Below, one piece after another: positions 26,077 through 54,094 of a stretch of 64,000 nt of DNA (position 1 is its first letter; each line of letters starts with the position of its first letter). Under the pieces are notes generated by a model. It worked only from the letters and a program-made list of their open reading frames with translations. It searched no databases and was not told the DNA's origin. The position numbers and the translations under genes are program-made. Origin of the DNA: Paraspadella gotoi (Eukaryota > Chaetognatha); assembly GCA_051294375.1 (NCBI GenBank), contig CM119263.1, forward strand, positions 18,624,628-18,688,627, read 5' to 3'.

Positions 26077-29000
26077 GAAGACTGAGACAAGCGCGAAAAA
26101 AAGCAAAAATATTAAGGAACAAAATAGCAACTTTTCACAAGCGACGGTAGAGGGCAAAAAAACTCGGGTTCGCTCTGAAGCAAAAACAAAATGCGTAAAT
26201 CCCTAAAAAGATACATGCAACGGAAAAAAATATTTTTTGTCCTTTATTAAACACAATTTTATAGAAATTTACTCAATGAACTATAACATGATTTTTTATT
26301 GTAAATTTCGTCTCATTGCCACAATTAGGCGGTGAACGGCAAGATAACCATTCACGTCCACTGGTCGTCCCCGGCCAAAACTGATCTCCCGATCAGCAAA
26401 TACAAGATTTTCTGGAGTCGCCGTCTCACGGAGGCGGCGGCGGTTCCATCCGCCAACGTCAAGGAAAACAAAGGAACAGTTAATGGAAACATCTTGCGAT
26501 ATAAGCTGACCAATCTGGACGCTAACGCCGTATACTTTGTGCAGGTAGAGTTAAGTCTAAATGTACGAAGTTTGCCTGATAAATTGATTGGCCAAGCAAA
26601 TATTTGATCGGTACTTTTTCTGACCCGTTTCAGGTCCAAGCTCTAATCGCTTACGGAGACGAAAAACTGCGAAGCGAGAAATCACAAGTTTTGGTGAACA
26701 CGTTTCATGTAAGACCGAAAAGAAAATTTATACCTTTTGTTTGACTACGTTGCCATTTGTCTCGCTGCTACGAGATGGCAATCGAATTTGAATCTTTTTT
26801 TTTTTTAAATTGCTACCCTTTTCTTACAATTTTGATATTCTATCTCAGGATCCCAACAAAAACGACGACCCTCTCCCGCTCATCACCGGTTCCTCTTCCT
26901 CTTCATCATCCTCCTCATCTTCGTCAGCGACGTCCTCCCTCTCTTCCCTCTCCTCCTCCCCATCCACGCTCTCCTCCTCTTCCTCCTTCCCCTCTTCTTC
27001 GAGCCTGACGGCCAAGCAGGCCAAGCTGCTTCCCAAACGCTTGGCCAACGTCACCCTCGGCCGACCCTATTTTTATAACGGACTCGTAAAGGCCAGGGTT
27101 CGATGGCGACGGCCCGGTGCCAAAGATCACGTGGAGAAGGTAATAAAACCAATTAGTTTTAAGAATGATAACTTAACTTAACTTTTAATTCATTGTATTA
27201 AGTATGAGTGGATTAAATGCAAAATCTGATTGACGACCATGTGATAATCGGTTAAAGCACTAACAATTATACTAGAAACTTATCATTAATGTAAAAATTT
27301 TCGATTGCATTGTCAAAAAAAAAAAAAAACAATTTATAAATGAATGATAATGATCCATCAACCAATTAAACCAATTCAACTCCTCCACAAAGGTGGGCCT
27401 TCACTGGGCGCCGGAAGTTTGCATCGCGGATCGAACCGTCGACTCGGCGATGACGAAGACTGTGGCGGCGACGACGAAGGACAACTTCTACGACATCTAC
27501 GAGTTGCGCTTCGACTGTCAGTACAACGTCAAAGTGCAAGGTGAGATGGAATCGAGGGTAAGGGGCGGGGTAGGGATAAAAAGAGTCTCTAGGTAAGAGA
27601 AGGAACCGCAAAGAGCCTTAAGTTAGTTAATAAAAAACGCTTGGTCCCCGACAGTAACGTTGTTTACAGACGATCCGTGTTACTTTCATCCTACCCTCAA
27701 CGATCCCCATTCCCAACTCTCGCCCTTTCAGGCATCTCTCGATCCGGCCTCCTCGGCCCCGCGTCGCACTTGTCCTTGGCCGTCCCCGGATGTAACGACG
27801 TCACGGTAAAAAGCGCCGTGGCGCCATCTTGTCCCGTGGCGCCCCCTGATGTTCCTTCGAGGCCGCAGAATCTCACTTACTACTACTACATTAAAAACAA
27901 GCAAATTCAGGTTAGGCTCTCTTGTCTCAAGGCAATATTCGTAAATATTATAAATAAATATTTGTTCTATTCCTGCTTAAACTAAAATTGTGAGCTTACC
28001 TCGGACTCTGAACTGCTATTTGCGTCAACAATCCTTTCTTTGCATTCTTTTTTTTCTCTCTATTACCTGACTCATTTCTTACTTTTCATCTTCCCTTTCC
28101 AGGTCTACTTCAAGTGGACGAAACCCGCCGAAGTTTTGCTCCTCGAGCGAAAAGTGGAGAAGGTGGACATCGGCGGCATCACGAGCGCCGGAGTGGAACC
28201 CGGCGCGACCGGCGACGCCGCCGCAGCTGGCGCTGCTGCTGTGCCGACGACGCTGGCGACCGCGAAGCCGAAGGGAAGGGCGGCCGAATTGGCCATAAAA
28301 GTGAGGAAGATTTAACAAACCATCAACAACTAAAATAATAAATTGATAAATAAAAATCATGGAGAAAATTCGAAATCGACCTATGAAATTTAGTCAATCA
28401 GTCAAAGTCATTTCAACCTTTTCAATGACAGGCCTGGCGAGTCGTGTGGGGACGACGCCTGTACAGACCGGAAGTCGGTGGAATTTCTTCGACGAGTTTT
28501 CCGATTCTCGACATGGACTCTGCTTCGTCTGAGGTAGGAGGGTCCGCCGGGACGGGTCCATGAAATGAATTTAAATTTAAAGAAGGATGGAAAGAAAGAA
28601 AATGGAAATAACGGAAATGAAAAAACGTTAATCGCTCAATGGGAAGAGAAGGTCTATGGAAAAAATATTAGATCAAGAGGAACCAAAGAAGATGGCCGAA
28701 GAAGCGATCAAGTTTAATGGATGAATGAAAAGTGTTCATAAATAAAAATGTAATGACAAAAAAGACAGAGAGGAAAAATATTTTTAATGCGTTAGTGAGG
28801 AAATTGAAATGGAGAAAAAGAGAGGAAGTTCTTTCAAAAAATTCCTGATTCCCTAACGATCGTGATTTCTTTTGAGGTTCTTCCGCCGGAACAACTGGAC
28901 TTCACAGTCGAGGATTTGGAAGAAGCGTCAGATTATCTTTTCCAAGTTCAGGCGATTAACGGAGTTGGAAACGGGGAACTCGCCCAGGTGAACTCAAAAT

Positions 29001-29616
29001 CGGGCAATGATGGCAATGACGCTTGAAGCGTATAGGTATACAGTAATCCTGAGGATAAAACGTTTATGCGCGTTTGTTGTTTTTATTATATTTTCCTGTC
29101 AGGTTTAACCCATTCTATCTTTTATAATCGAAACCGTTTTGCCTTTTGTTTTGAGTCACTTCTTTTTTTTTTTCAACAATATCTTCCTTTCGTTCCCCTT
29201 CCCTCCGCCAGGCGATCTTCACAACTCCTCGCCTCTCGTTGGCGCCCGCAGAGGAGCGGGAATCGCGTTCCCGGGACGACGATATTGACGAAGACGACGA
29301 CCCCATAAACGACGCCGCTCCATACGACGACGGCGCCGGTTCCTTCCTTTTTGATTTGTTTTCCGGCCGCAACGGCGCCGCTTTACCGACAGCTTCGTTT
29401 CTGACTCTCGCGGCGACGGCCCTGGCGTCAATTTTGACGGCGTCGTCGCTCGCCTGCGACGGCGCGCTCTATGACTCTTTCTTCGGTGTCGGCGATAAAT
29501 CGCGAACTGTGACGCCGTCTGCGTCGTCGTCGTCGTCGTCGTCGACGTCGTCCCCGACCGAAATTTCAACCCTAAATCCGCATATCAGTCGTCGTCGTCT
29601 TCGGTGCTGTTTTTAG
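8982..29616 (+). CDS. ANOS1: Anosmin-1 homologue, gene span (5' end missing)
   Basis: Anosmin-1 is a secreted extracellular-matrix glycoprotein that binds heparan sulfate and modulates FGF receptor signalling, cell adhesion and axon/neuron migration (family knowledge). The exons show the family order: the end of the Cys-rich box (ACLASCEFLQ, then GVCPP), a WAP four-disulfide core with eight Cys (GVCPP, VCMNGC, SEC, KCC, GCG, SC), then four FN3 domains with the expected Trp/Tyr cores (WYKFRVASVNVVG, YKIFWS, VGLHWAPEVC, VYFKW). Placed exons: 8982-9119, 9850-9934, 24623-24746, 25413-25542, 25768-25961, 26329-26544, 26634-26708, 26849-27139, 27393-27540, 27732-27910, 28103-28300, 28432-28533, 28877-28987 and 29212-29616. 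All have AG/GT borders. Phases agree except at the second-to-third and fifth-to-sixth joins, where one base is off. The signal peptide and first Cys exon were not found. The identification is firm; the exact gene model is less so. Confidence 0.93.
9364..9446. repeat. (TC)n microsatellite
   Basis: Uninterrupted CT in the first mapped anosmin intron. Confidence 0.95.
9649..9658. other. Assembly gap (10 N)
   Basis: ATATAACAAAGAGG is present on both sides, so the two edges probably overlap and no sequence is truly missing. Confidence 0.99.
9762..9826. repeat. Two tandem copies of a ~29-bp unit
   Basis: AATAATAAGCTTTACGAGAC plus TGTACAAA occurs twice back to back, 20 bases before the WAP exon acceptor. 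Possibly related to local misassembly at the 10-N gap at 9649. Confidence 0.8.
9850..9934 (+). CDS. ANOS1: Anosmin exon: WAP four-disulfide core
   Basis: Acceptor ACTTTTCAG, donor AGAG/GTAAGT. The codon split with the previous exon gives Val, then CMNGCSEDSEC, EDTEKCCSNGC and GMSCQ. With the Cys of GVCPP in the preceding exon this makes the full set of eight WAP cysteines. It ends with two bases (AG) of a split codon. Confidence 0.93.
10440..10504. repeat. (TC)n microsatellite
   Basis: CT array inside the large anosmin intron. Confidence 0.93.
12226..12332. repeat. (GA)n microsatellite
   Basis: GA array with one GGAGAGAGAGGTG interruption. Confidence 0.93.
13229..13289. repeat. (GTC)n microsatellite
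   Basis: About 20 uninterrupted TCG/GTC units in an intron. Confidence 0.95.
13701..13955. repeat. (CT)n followed by (GA)n tracts, running into a gap
   Basis: A 22-base CT block is followed by several GA blocks, so the region can fold as an inverted repeat. The last GA block ends at the 34-N gap. Confidence 0.88.
13956..13989. other. Assembly gap (34 N)
   Basis: Lies at the end of a (GA)n array. Confidence 0.99.
14652..14835. other. Assembly gap (184 N)
   Basis: (CT)n on both sides. Confidence 0.99.
14940..15340. other. Assembly gap (401 N)
   Basis: Left edge is a GAGCGA repeat. Confidence 0.99.
15962..16118. other. Assembly gap (157 N)
   Basis: Unknown sequence in the large anosmin intron. 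Confidence 0.99.
16627..16842. other. Assembly gap (216 N)
   Basis: Left edge is (CT)n. Confidence 0.99.
17513..17728. other. Assembly gap (216 N)
   Basis: Unknown sequence in the large anosmin intron. Confidence 0.99.
19287..19380. repeat. (GTC)n microsatellite
   Basis: About 31 perfect TCG units. Frames across it read poly-Ser, poly-Asp or poly-Thr and are not genes. Confidence 0.95.
20940..21490. repeat. Long polypyrimidine tract
   Basis: 550 bases almost entirely C/T on the plus strand, with CTTT, CCTT and CCCT motifs. The open frames across it are a composition effect. Confidence 0.85.
21736..21799. promoter_or_regulatory. Cluster of CACGTG and TGACGTCA palindromes
   Basis: Three related units occur in 64 bases: GTGACGTCACGTGATCTT, GGTCACGTCACGTGATCTT and GGTCACGTGATGTC. 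They combine an E-box (CACGTG) with CRE-like half-sites. A regulatory role in the anosmin intron is inference. Confidence 0.4.
21875..22034. other. Assembly gap (160 N)
   Basis: Follows a GC-rich stretch just after the palindrome cluster. Confidence 0.99.
22110..22175. repeat. Interrupted (TC)n tract
   Basis: CT blocks split by CCTCTT interruptions; a similar tract lies at 22388-22466. Confidence 0.85.
23820..23905. repeat. Interrupted (TC)n tract
   Basis: CT and TTC units in the large anosmin intron. Confidence 0.85.
24301..24412. repeat. Interrupted (TC)n tract
   Basis: CT blocks with a few breaks, about 200 bases before the probable FN3-1 exon. Confidence 0.88.
24623..24746 (+). CDS. 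ANOS1: Probable anosmin exon: first strands of FN3 domain 1
   Basis: A strong pyrimidine tract ends in CTTCTAG at 24622. An alternative acceptor, CACCACCAG, lies at 24604. The frame reads GVPFSGRRLEIKVTERK, then MVRVFWMFRR, an FN3 A/B-strand pattern with the core Trp. Vertebrate anosmin has GVPLKPRKELRF followed by LEVKW at this position. The donor GAGA/GTAACG leaves two bases that complete an Asp codon with the next exon at 25413. The weak point is the upstream join: the WAP exon leaves two bases but this exon needs one, so a base error or a missing micro-exon is implied. Confidence 0.6.
24817..24841. other. Assembly gap (25 N)
   Basis: One of three gaps of exactly 25 N, which suggests a fixed-size placeholder from a gap-filling step. 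Confidence 0.99.
25413..25542 (+). CDS. ANOS1: Anosmin exon: FN3 domain 1, middle strands
   Basis: Acceptor CTGTTTTCAG, donor AAGCAG/GTTTGT. It codes DDSNDILKQRKKSRHRVPE, then IYILQMQSHVG and ENLMSKWKQ, matching the C to C' strands (IYVVQRRW ... THWQTVAQ) of vertebrate anosmin FN3-1. It ends in phase 0. Confidence 0.88.
25768..25961 (+). CDS. ANOS1: Anosmin exon: end of FN3-1, start of FN3-2
   Basis: Acceptor CTCCCTCAG, phase 0. The peptide includes QVPRLSVGHWYKFRVASVNV and ends EPRTPSPPRNLTLGKRP. This matches the F strand (RWYQFRVAAVNVHG) and the inter-domain linker of vertebrate anosmin. The only GT donor (GG/GTGAAG) leaves two spare bases, whereas the next exon starts in phase 0. A (GA)n array begins directly after the donor. 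Confidence 0.9.
25974..26073. repeat. (GA)n microsatellite at an anosmin donor site
   Basis: Begins 12 bases after the donor of the exon 25768-25961, in the short intron where the phase conflict occurs. Confidence 0.93.
26329..26544 (+). CDS. ANOS1: Anosmin exon: FN3 domain 2
   Basis: Acceptor CACAATTAG, donor GTGCAG/GTAGAG, 72 codons. It reads AVNGKITIHVHWSS, then LPISKYKIFWSRRLTE and YKLTNLDANAVYFVQ, the B to F strands of the second FN3 repeat (human: VTIVWDLP ... HHYKVFWSW). Starting at GCG gives the right spacing to the preceding exon only if one base is added at the join. Confidence 0.9.
26634..26708 (+). CDS. ANOS1: Anosmin exon: last strand of FN3 domain 2
   Basis: Acceptor CCCGTTTCAG, donor TTTCAT/GTAAGA, 25 codons, phase 0 at both ends. 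The peptide VQALIAYGDEKLRSEKSQ, ending VLVNTFH, matches LQAITYWGQTRLKSAK of vertebrate anosmin. Confidence 0.9.
26849..27139 (+). CDS. ANOS1: Anosmin exon: Ser-rich insert and start of FN3 domain 3
   Basis: Acceptor CTATCTCAG, donor GAGAAG/GTAATA, 97 codons, phase 0. After DPNKNDDPLPLITG comes a run of about 40 residues that is almost all Ser (TCC/TCT/TCA codons). Then come LPKRLANVTLGRPYFYNG and VKARVRWRRPGAKD, the A to B strands of FN3-3 (human: LEVGAPFYQDG, QVKVYWKK). The Ser run sits in the inter-domain linker and replaces the basic linker of the vertebrate protein. Confidence 0.9.
27393..27540 (+). CDS. ANOS1: Anosmin exon: FN3 domain 3
   Basis: Acceptor CTCCACAAAG, donor TGCAAG/GTGAGA; starts in phase 0 and ends with one spare base. 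VGLHWAPEVCIADRT ... YELRFDCQYNVKVQ matches the C to F strands of vertebrate FN3-3 (YHVRWFPEACAHNRT ... LSFSCKYKVTVQ), including both cysteines. Confidence 0.92.
27732..27910 (+). CDS. ANOS1: Anosmin exon: FN3-3 to FN3-4 linker
   Basis: Acceptor CGCCCTTTCAG, donor ATTCAG/GTTAGG. It codes the Cys-containing linker (AVPGCND, SAVAPSCPVAPPDVP) and the first strand of FN3-4 (SRPQNLTYYYYIKNKQIQ). The vertebrate linker also carries two Cys. Confidence 0.88.
28103..28300 (+). CDS. ANOS1: Anosmin exon: FN3 domain 4 with Ala-rich loop insert
   Basis: Acceptor CCCTTTCCAG, donor ATAAAA/GTGAGG, 66 codons in phase 0. VYFKWTKPAEVLLLERKVEK gives the B-strand Trp. It is followed by about 45 residues rich in Gly and Ala (GDAAAAGAAAVPTTLATAK), which enlarge the loop between strands B and C compared with the vertebrate domain. 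Confidence 0.85.
28432..28533 (+). CDS. ANOS1: Anosmin exon: FN3 domain 4, C strand
   Basis: Acceptor TCAATGACAG, donor TCTGAG/GTAGGA, 34 codons in phase 0. AWRVVWGRRLYRPEVGG corresponds to FQVTWAEV of vertebrate anosmin; the rest is a Ser-rich loop. Confidence 0.85.
28877..28987 (+). CDS. ANOS1: Anosmin exon: FN3 domain 4, E and F strands
   Basis: Acceptor CTTTTGAG, donor GCCCAG/GTGAAC, 37 codons in phase 0. FTVEDLEEASDYLFQVQAIN followed by GVGNGELAQ is the standard FN3 E-F-G pattern (human: [25 protein letters not shown]). Confidence 0.88.
29212..29616 (+). CDS. ANOS1: Anosmin last exon: FN3-4 end and long C-terminal tail
   Basis: Acceptor CCTCCGCCAG. AIFTTPRLSLAP closes FN3-4. The tail then has an acidic segment (RDDDIDEDDDPIND), a hydrophobic stretch of about 24 residues beginning LPTASFLTLAATALAS, a Ser run and a basic, Cys-containing end (RRRLRCCF, then TAG). 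The vertebrate tail is short and His/Pro-rich with no hydrophobic segment, so membrane association is possible here, but that is inference. Confidence 0.82.
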   Translation, partial: AIFTTPRLSLAPAEERESRSRDDDIDEDDDPINDAAPYDDGAGSFLFDLFSGRNGAALPTASFLTLAATALASILTASSLACDGALYDSFFGVGDKSRTVTPSASSSSSSSTSSPTEISTLNPHISRRRLRCCF

Positions 29617-29746
29617 TCCTTGAAATCGATCGAATTGTGACGATTTTTTCAAGATTTTAAATGAATTCTTCATTTCAAGATGAACGAGTTTTTTAATGGA
29701 AAATTGATAATAGTTTTTTTTTTAAATTTCTTTCTTCGGTGGCGTC

Positions 29747-29752
29747 AATAAA
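29747..29752 (+). terminator. Poly(A) signal of the anosmin gene
   Basis: A canonical AATAAA lies 131 bases after the stop codon, followed by an A-rich stretch and then a TG-rich one. This fits cleavage just downstream. Confidence 0.65.
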
Positions 29753-31952
29753 ACAAATTATTTAAAAAAAAAAGTGATGTGATGATATCAAAATTTTTTC
29801 CCGCGGTCGAATAAATGATTGCGTTGAGCGAACGAATGTTTCTTTGAAAAAAATTAAGGAATGAATGAATGAACTGAATGCAAGGAAGATTTGAATGTAT
29901 GTATATGTTGGAAATTTTAAAACGTTCTTAACTTACGCACATTGTTGTTTCTTTTATTTTTAAACCAAAAGTCGCAAAAAATCTAATTTGCATTAACATG
30001 AACGTTTCACGATATTTTTTGCCGCGCAATCACGAAAATATCTACTTTAGTTTCTTCAAATTGTTTTCACATTAACCCCTGATTTCCCGCTCTTCTCATC
30101 TTCCATTTCAGCCCCGTCTGTGCGAACGGTTCGATTCTGTGAATTTCGTATCCATACCGTTTTTATGTTTTTTTAAATGTGTAAATTTTAAGGTCAAACT
30201 CTCTCTCTCTCTCTCTCTCTCTGTATGTTTTTATGCATTAGGGTTTCTAAATAAGTTTAAATGTACTCCACTCAAATTCAAAACTGAGTGCACTGAATTC
30301 TAGCTTCTTTCCGCATTGTGACCTTTGTTTTTACCAGATACTTCAGTTACACTTCTAGGAAGAAAATAAAATCTAAGCCGATCTTAATTCAAAGAGTTAG
30401 TTCTTTTGGAGATTCCCCTCTGTACTTCATTTCTCTTTCGCAATGTATATTCTGTCAAAAAAAGTCGAATAAATTTGTTATATCATTTCACAACGTCGTC
30501 ACTTATTTTATAGGATTTTTTTAAAAGGTTACATATATAACTATAAGCAGAGGGAAAAATGTTTACTAGTAGTAGTTCAATTCCTTTTTCGTAGCTTGAT
30601 TATAATAAAAAATACAAATTCTGATATAACTGAAGACTGAGACCGCAAACTCATTATTCGAAGGAAAGAAGAAAGATGTTGTATTTTTTAAATATAATAA
30701 GATCGAGTGAAATAAATTATTCCGTGAAAATACGTACAGCAAAAAGGGCGCACGCTCAAAGTTAAATGAACAGCGGCAGACAGGCGTACGTGCAAATAAA
30801 AGTTAGAGAACCAAAGTTTAAATTTGATCAACAACGTTGTACGATTTTTTTATTTAACTTGCGTGTTGTTTAAAAATGTTATGTAAACATTCTGCAAAAC
30901 TTTCTTCCGGTCTGGTTTTTCTGAATTTTTTTTTTCGTCGATAACAATATTTGGTTAACGACATTTTTATAGTGGCAGTAAAAAAAAAATAAATAAACGG
31001 CAAAAAAAGCATTGGTTAAGTAACAAAATGGAAACTTAAAGTCAATTTTTTTGTCTTCAAAACAGCTGTTTTTTATTGGTACCTTATCCGTTTCAGGGAT
31101 ATGAAACTAGGATCAAAATATAGATTCTAAAATCTTTTTAAGGTAAAAAGAGAAAACTAAAATTATTAAGGCCGAGATTATAAATTTATAGGAGCGCAAA
31201 ATGACTAGTCCGTGTTCAGATCCGCGCCGGGTTACCTGTAAAGACGATTGGTTGGGTTGTTCTCGTATCGTGTTTTCTCGCAAAATCATGAAACGATACA
31301 GTGTGTATGATTAAAAATGAGATTAAAAGGGGCTAAGAAAATAGGAAATGTGGCATGTGGTAGGAAAACTATGCCTGAAGCGAATTTTATGAAACCCGTC
31401 ATCGCCAAAAATTTATCGCACTGTATCAGTTACTGAGAAAACAAACTGTGTATATATATTAAAAATATAAAAATTCTCATTGTTTAACAGTATTATTTAC
31501 ATATATATATCATATATATGCGTCGATCCAACGAATAATAATATTCAATAACTAACCGTTGACTTGTTTTAAAAATTTAGAACCGAATAAAAATTATTTT
31601 CAAAAACATTTGTTCCGAGATCGAATAAAGAGTAATAATGGGCGTTACAAATTAAACAGGGTGATAGCAATAGAATCTTTTTCAAAGTTAACCGCGAAGT
31701 TAAAATTTAAAAAAATCCACGCCTCAGGAAGTCGTTTTTCTTGTAATTTCCAGTTTTGTAGGGGTCTGTCCGGTTTGATGTTGTTTTTCAGGGTCGTTCA
31801 GTGAAAATCCATGGGGAAAGCATTTCTTGAGCTTTTGTATTTTAGCCAAAACCAAAAGCTGAAGAGAAAAAATATCATAAATGAACGGAGACCAATCGTC
31901 ACAAACAGACAATTTAAGGAAAAAGGTATCCTCTTTAGAGTAATAACTCACC
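29753..31952. other. Spacer between convergent genes
   Basis: AT-rich DNA between the 3' end of the anosmin gene and the 3' end of the minus-strand gene. It has one short (CT)n array near 30200 and an AT/TA run around 31450-31520. I see no exon or RNA gene. Confidence 0.6.
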
Positions 31953-50927
<18,975 letters not shown>

Positions 50928-51591
50928 CTTGTAGGGTCACATCGCGACATGCTGCCAAAACGAGAAATGATTTTTTATGCAATATTAGGAATGTTTCAAA
51001 TATTAAAAAAAGTTAAGAAAGTGAGTCATAAAGATCTAGATAAAGGGACGATATATCACAATTATCAGATACACTCTTCTGATTAATCGCTAATATTGAA
51101 GAAAAGGTTTGCGCGGCATTTAAAATGCCGCCGGAAGCCTAAGGCCTTCGAACGATTGTTAGTCTTGGATATAATCGGTATGCAATGCAAAAGTCAATCT
51201 GCGATACGTGAAAGTCAATTGGCAATAAAAAAAAATCGTCTCACTCAGTTCAGTCATGAACGGAATTTAAAAGATAGAGAGTGAAAGAGAGTAAGAAGAG
51301 GTAATGGAAAAAAAACCCGCGATATTCAGCGAGCGTTGACAAACAAACAAAAACTGCCAATAATTCGAAAGGCAAACACTGAACTTGAGGCCAAAACTAA
51401 AACTGGGCCAAAGAAGAAAAAACCTTTTGAAAAAAAAAAAAAGAAATCGGAGAAGAAGGGAAAACGAAGAGAAACTAAGATTAAAATCGGGGGAAGATTT
51501 AGCTGTCGTGATTTGGAAATTGTTTCAGTAGTTTATAGCATTTAGAAAATTTAGCATTTAGCTATTTGTTTAAAAGGGGAAAAATTGAGCA

Positions 51592-51694
<103 letters not shown>

Positions 51695-52665
51695 ATGAGA
51701 GAGAGAAAACGAGAAAGAGAAAAAAGAAAGAAAGAAAAACGGCGGTCGGAAAGAGGATTAAAGATGCAACAAGAAGCTTTTCGCTTTTTCGCGGAAAGCG
51801 ACTAAGAAGATTCCGAAAATGGAGAAAAAAGATCGAGGGAAAAAGAAAGAAAAAGGGAGAGAGGCTAGCCGGTGGCGTCAAAGTGCCAGTGGCGCGGATC
51901 CGACGTGACGAACCTTTTTTTTTTTCTAGGAAATGTCAGTCAATATCCGTTGTCATTCCGCTCGATAGACAATTTCCATTGTCTCTTCGGTCGGTCAGAT
52001 AACGTTAGCTTTTAACAGTTTCCGTTAAGTAACGCTTTTAGATAGACATGAATGTTGAATGTTTAATGTTGATGGTCGTTCCATTGTTTTCATCTACTGA
52101 GATTCGACGTTTCATAATTTTTTTTTTATCCCAGTTTCTCTTCCGTTCTGGAATTTAATTTGAGTTCTGTCGTTTAACTTCGTTTATTGTTTTCATCGAA
52201 TCTGTTCGTCGAGAGAAAAAAAAAAGGGAAAAAACATCGAAGTGAAATCGAGAGAAAAATAGAAGGAATTTAAAAAAAAAATAAAATGTGAAGTTATATA
52301 TGGAAGAATCGGGATTGTCGGTAAACAGAGCGAAGGATGAGAAAGATATGGAAGTTTAATCCAAGGAAAAAGATGGAGAAAGGAAAACCGAAAATAAGTG
52401 AATAAATTTTGAGAATGAAAAATAATTCAATTTATATTTTTATGGAGGAGTCAACGAACTCGTTGTCAGTCTATTCCAAAAAAAATTGAAAAAAAAAGGT
52501 AAATCTTTATCGAAGTTATTGAGTCGAAACTTTTAAAGGTACTACTACAAATACAAATCCAGTTCTTTGAAATATTTATGATAAATCGTAGTATCCTACT
52601 TTGTTGATTGTTTTTGCACGATTGCATGATTGCGATTATTACATGTTTGCGAGTAAATTTAGTAG

Positions 52666-52690
52666 NNNNNNNNNNNNNNNNNNNNNNNNN
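52666..52690. other. Assembly gap (25 N)
   Basis: Fixed-size gap. The purine-rich sequence after it (52691-53040) has irregular (GA)n blocks and may also be unpolished. Confidence 0.99.
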
Positions 52691-53009
52691 AAATGAAAAA
52701 AAAATGAAAAACGGGCGCGAGTGGGAAAAGAGAGAGAAGAAGACGAGAGAGAGAGCATGAGATGAGAAGAGGGAGGAGAGAGAAAGGAAGGAGACGAGAG
52801 AGAGCAGAAGAAAAAGAGAGAATGAGAGCGCTTAAAGGTTGCCAATTATTTGGGTGGTGGGTGTTGTCGCGCAGAAGTAAAGAGGATTCGATGCAGAGAA
52901 AAAAACTCCGTTTTTAAATGTCACACTTTTGAGCGGATGTGTAGGGAATAGAAGAGAGAGAGAGAGGAGAGGGAGAGAGAAAATGAGAAGAGAGAGAGAG
53001 ACGAGAGAG

Positions 53010-53047
<38 letters not shown>

Positions 53048-54094
53048 TTAAATTGCACGACAGAGACTCGTCAAGTTTTATTGTCAAAATGAAAACGACA
53101 AAAGAGAGAAATCATTCAAAGAGAGAGAAGTAGAAAGAAAGAGAATATAAAAAGTAAGAGATATAAAGTAGCAATTTTTGTGAAAGTTGGAAAAAAAATT
53201 TATCAGAAATCGATGACGTCCCTGACATAAAGTTCGGTGCGATATATATTTTTATAAAAGAGAATTTTTGGAAAATCGAGAATTTGCCCGAATTATCGCA
53301 AAGGGCGCAAAATATAATGAAAGATATCCATATTTGATTAAATATTTCTATAGATTTTCTTGGCCAAAAAATTTAGGAGCGTACATTTCACGCGGCTATT
53401 TACATACTATGGTATAAATAACCCCAGGATTGCCTCATAGTCTGAAGGAAAGCGTTGGTGAGTCCGTTTGCCCCGTTTGGCTGTTAAACTTCAACCTCGG
53501 CTCATTAACTTCCCTGTTTTATGTTTTATGTATCACTCGATGCACTCTGAAAGACAGTAAAAGGGTTGCGGCCAGAAGACAACCAAGAATAGCTCATTTT
53601 CCAATGAAGCGGCCATTTCCATGGCGACGCTGACTTTGTCGACAACGACGACAAAGCGGAAGGCAATAAAAAAAGCCTCCTTTTCCTCGCGTCGTGTTTT
53701 GGGTCATAAACTTGTTACCATCGAAGGCTGGCGCTTCTGGTCTTTTCCAGAAAGAGTTGGACAGAGAGGGAGAGAGAAAAAACTTATCAACAGGAAGGAA
53801 GTCTCTGTCCTTTTGGGCGAGAACTTCTGGCTTTAATGACGAAGACGACGGAGAATTTTGGGCAGTCGAGGGCGAGGTGGACGTTCACACCGTCCGAGGG
53901 TAAAAGTGAGTCACAGATTTGAAGAAAGTTGGGAAAAGGAAAAAAGAATAAGGGGAAAAATAAACATTGTTGAAAACAGAAAATAACAAAAGAAAAATTC
54001 GACTCGCCGATTGAAATTAATAACTATTGGTAAAAGAACGAGATCTCTCTCTCTCTCTCCTCTCTCTCTCTCTATCTCTCTCTCTCTCTCTCTC

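Noticed and set aside
53829-53903. Short plus-strand frame GFNDEDDGEFWAVEGEVDVH
   Set aside because: Looks protein-like, but I see no good acceptor or donor and no neighbouring exon.
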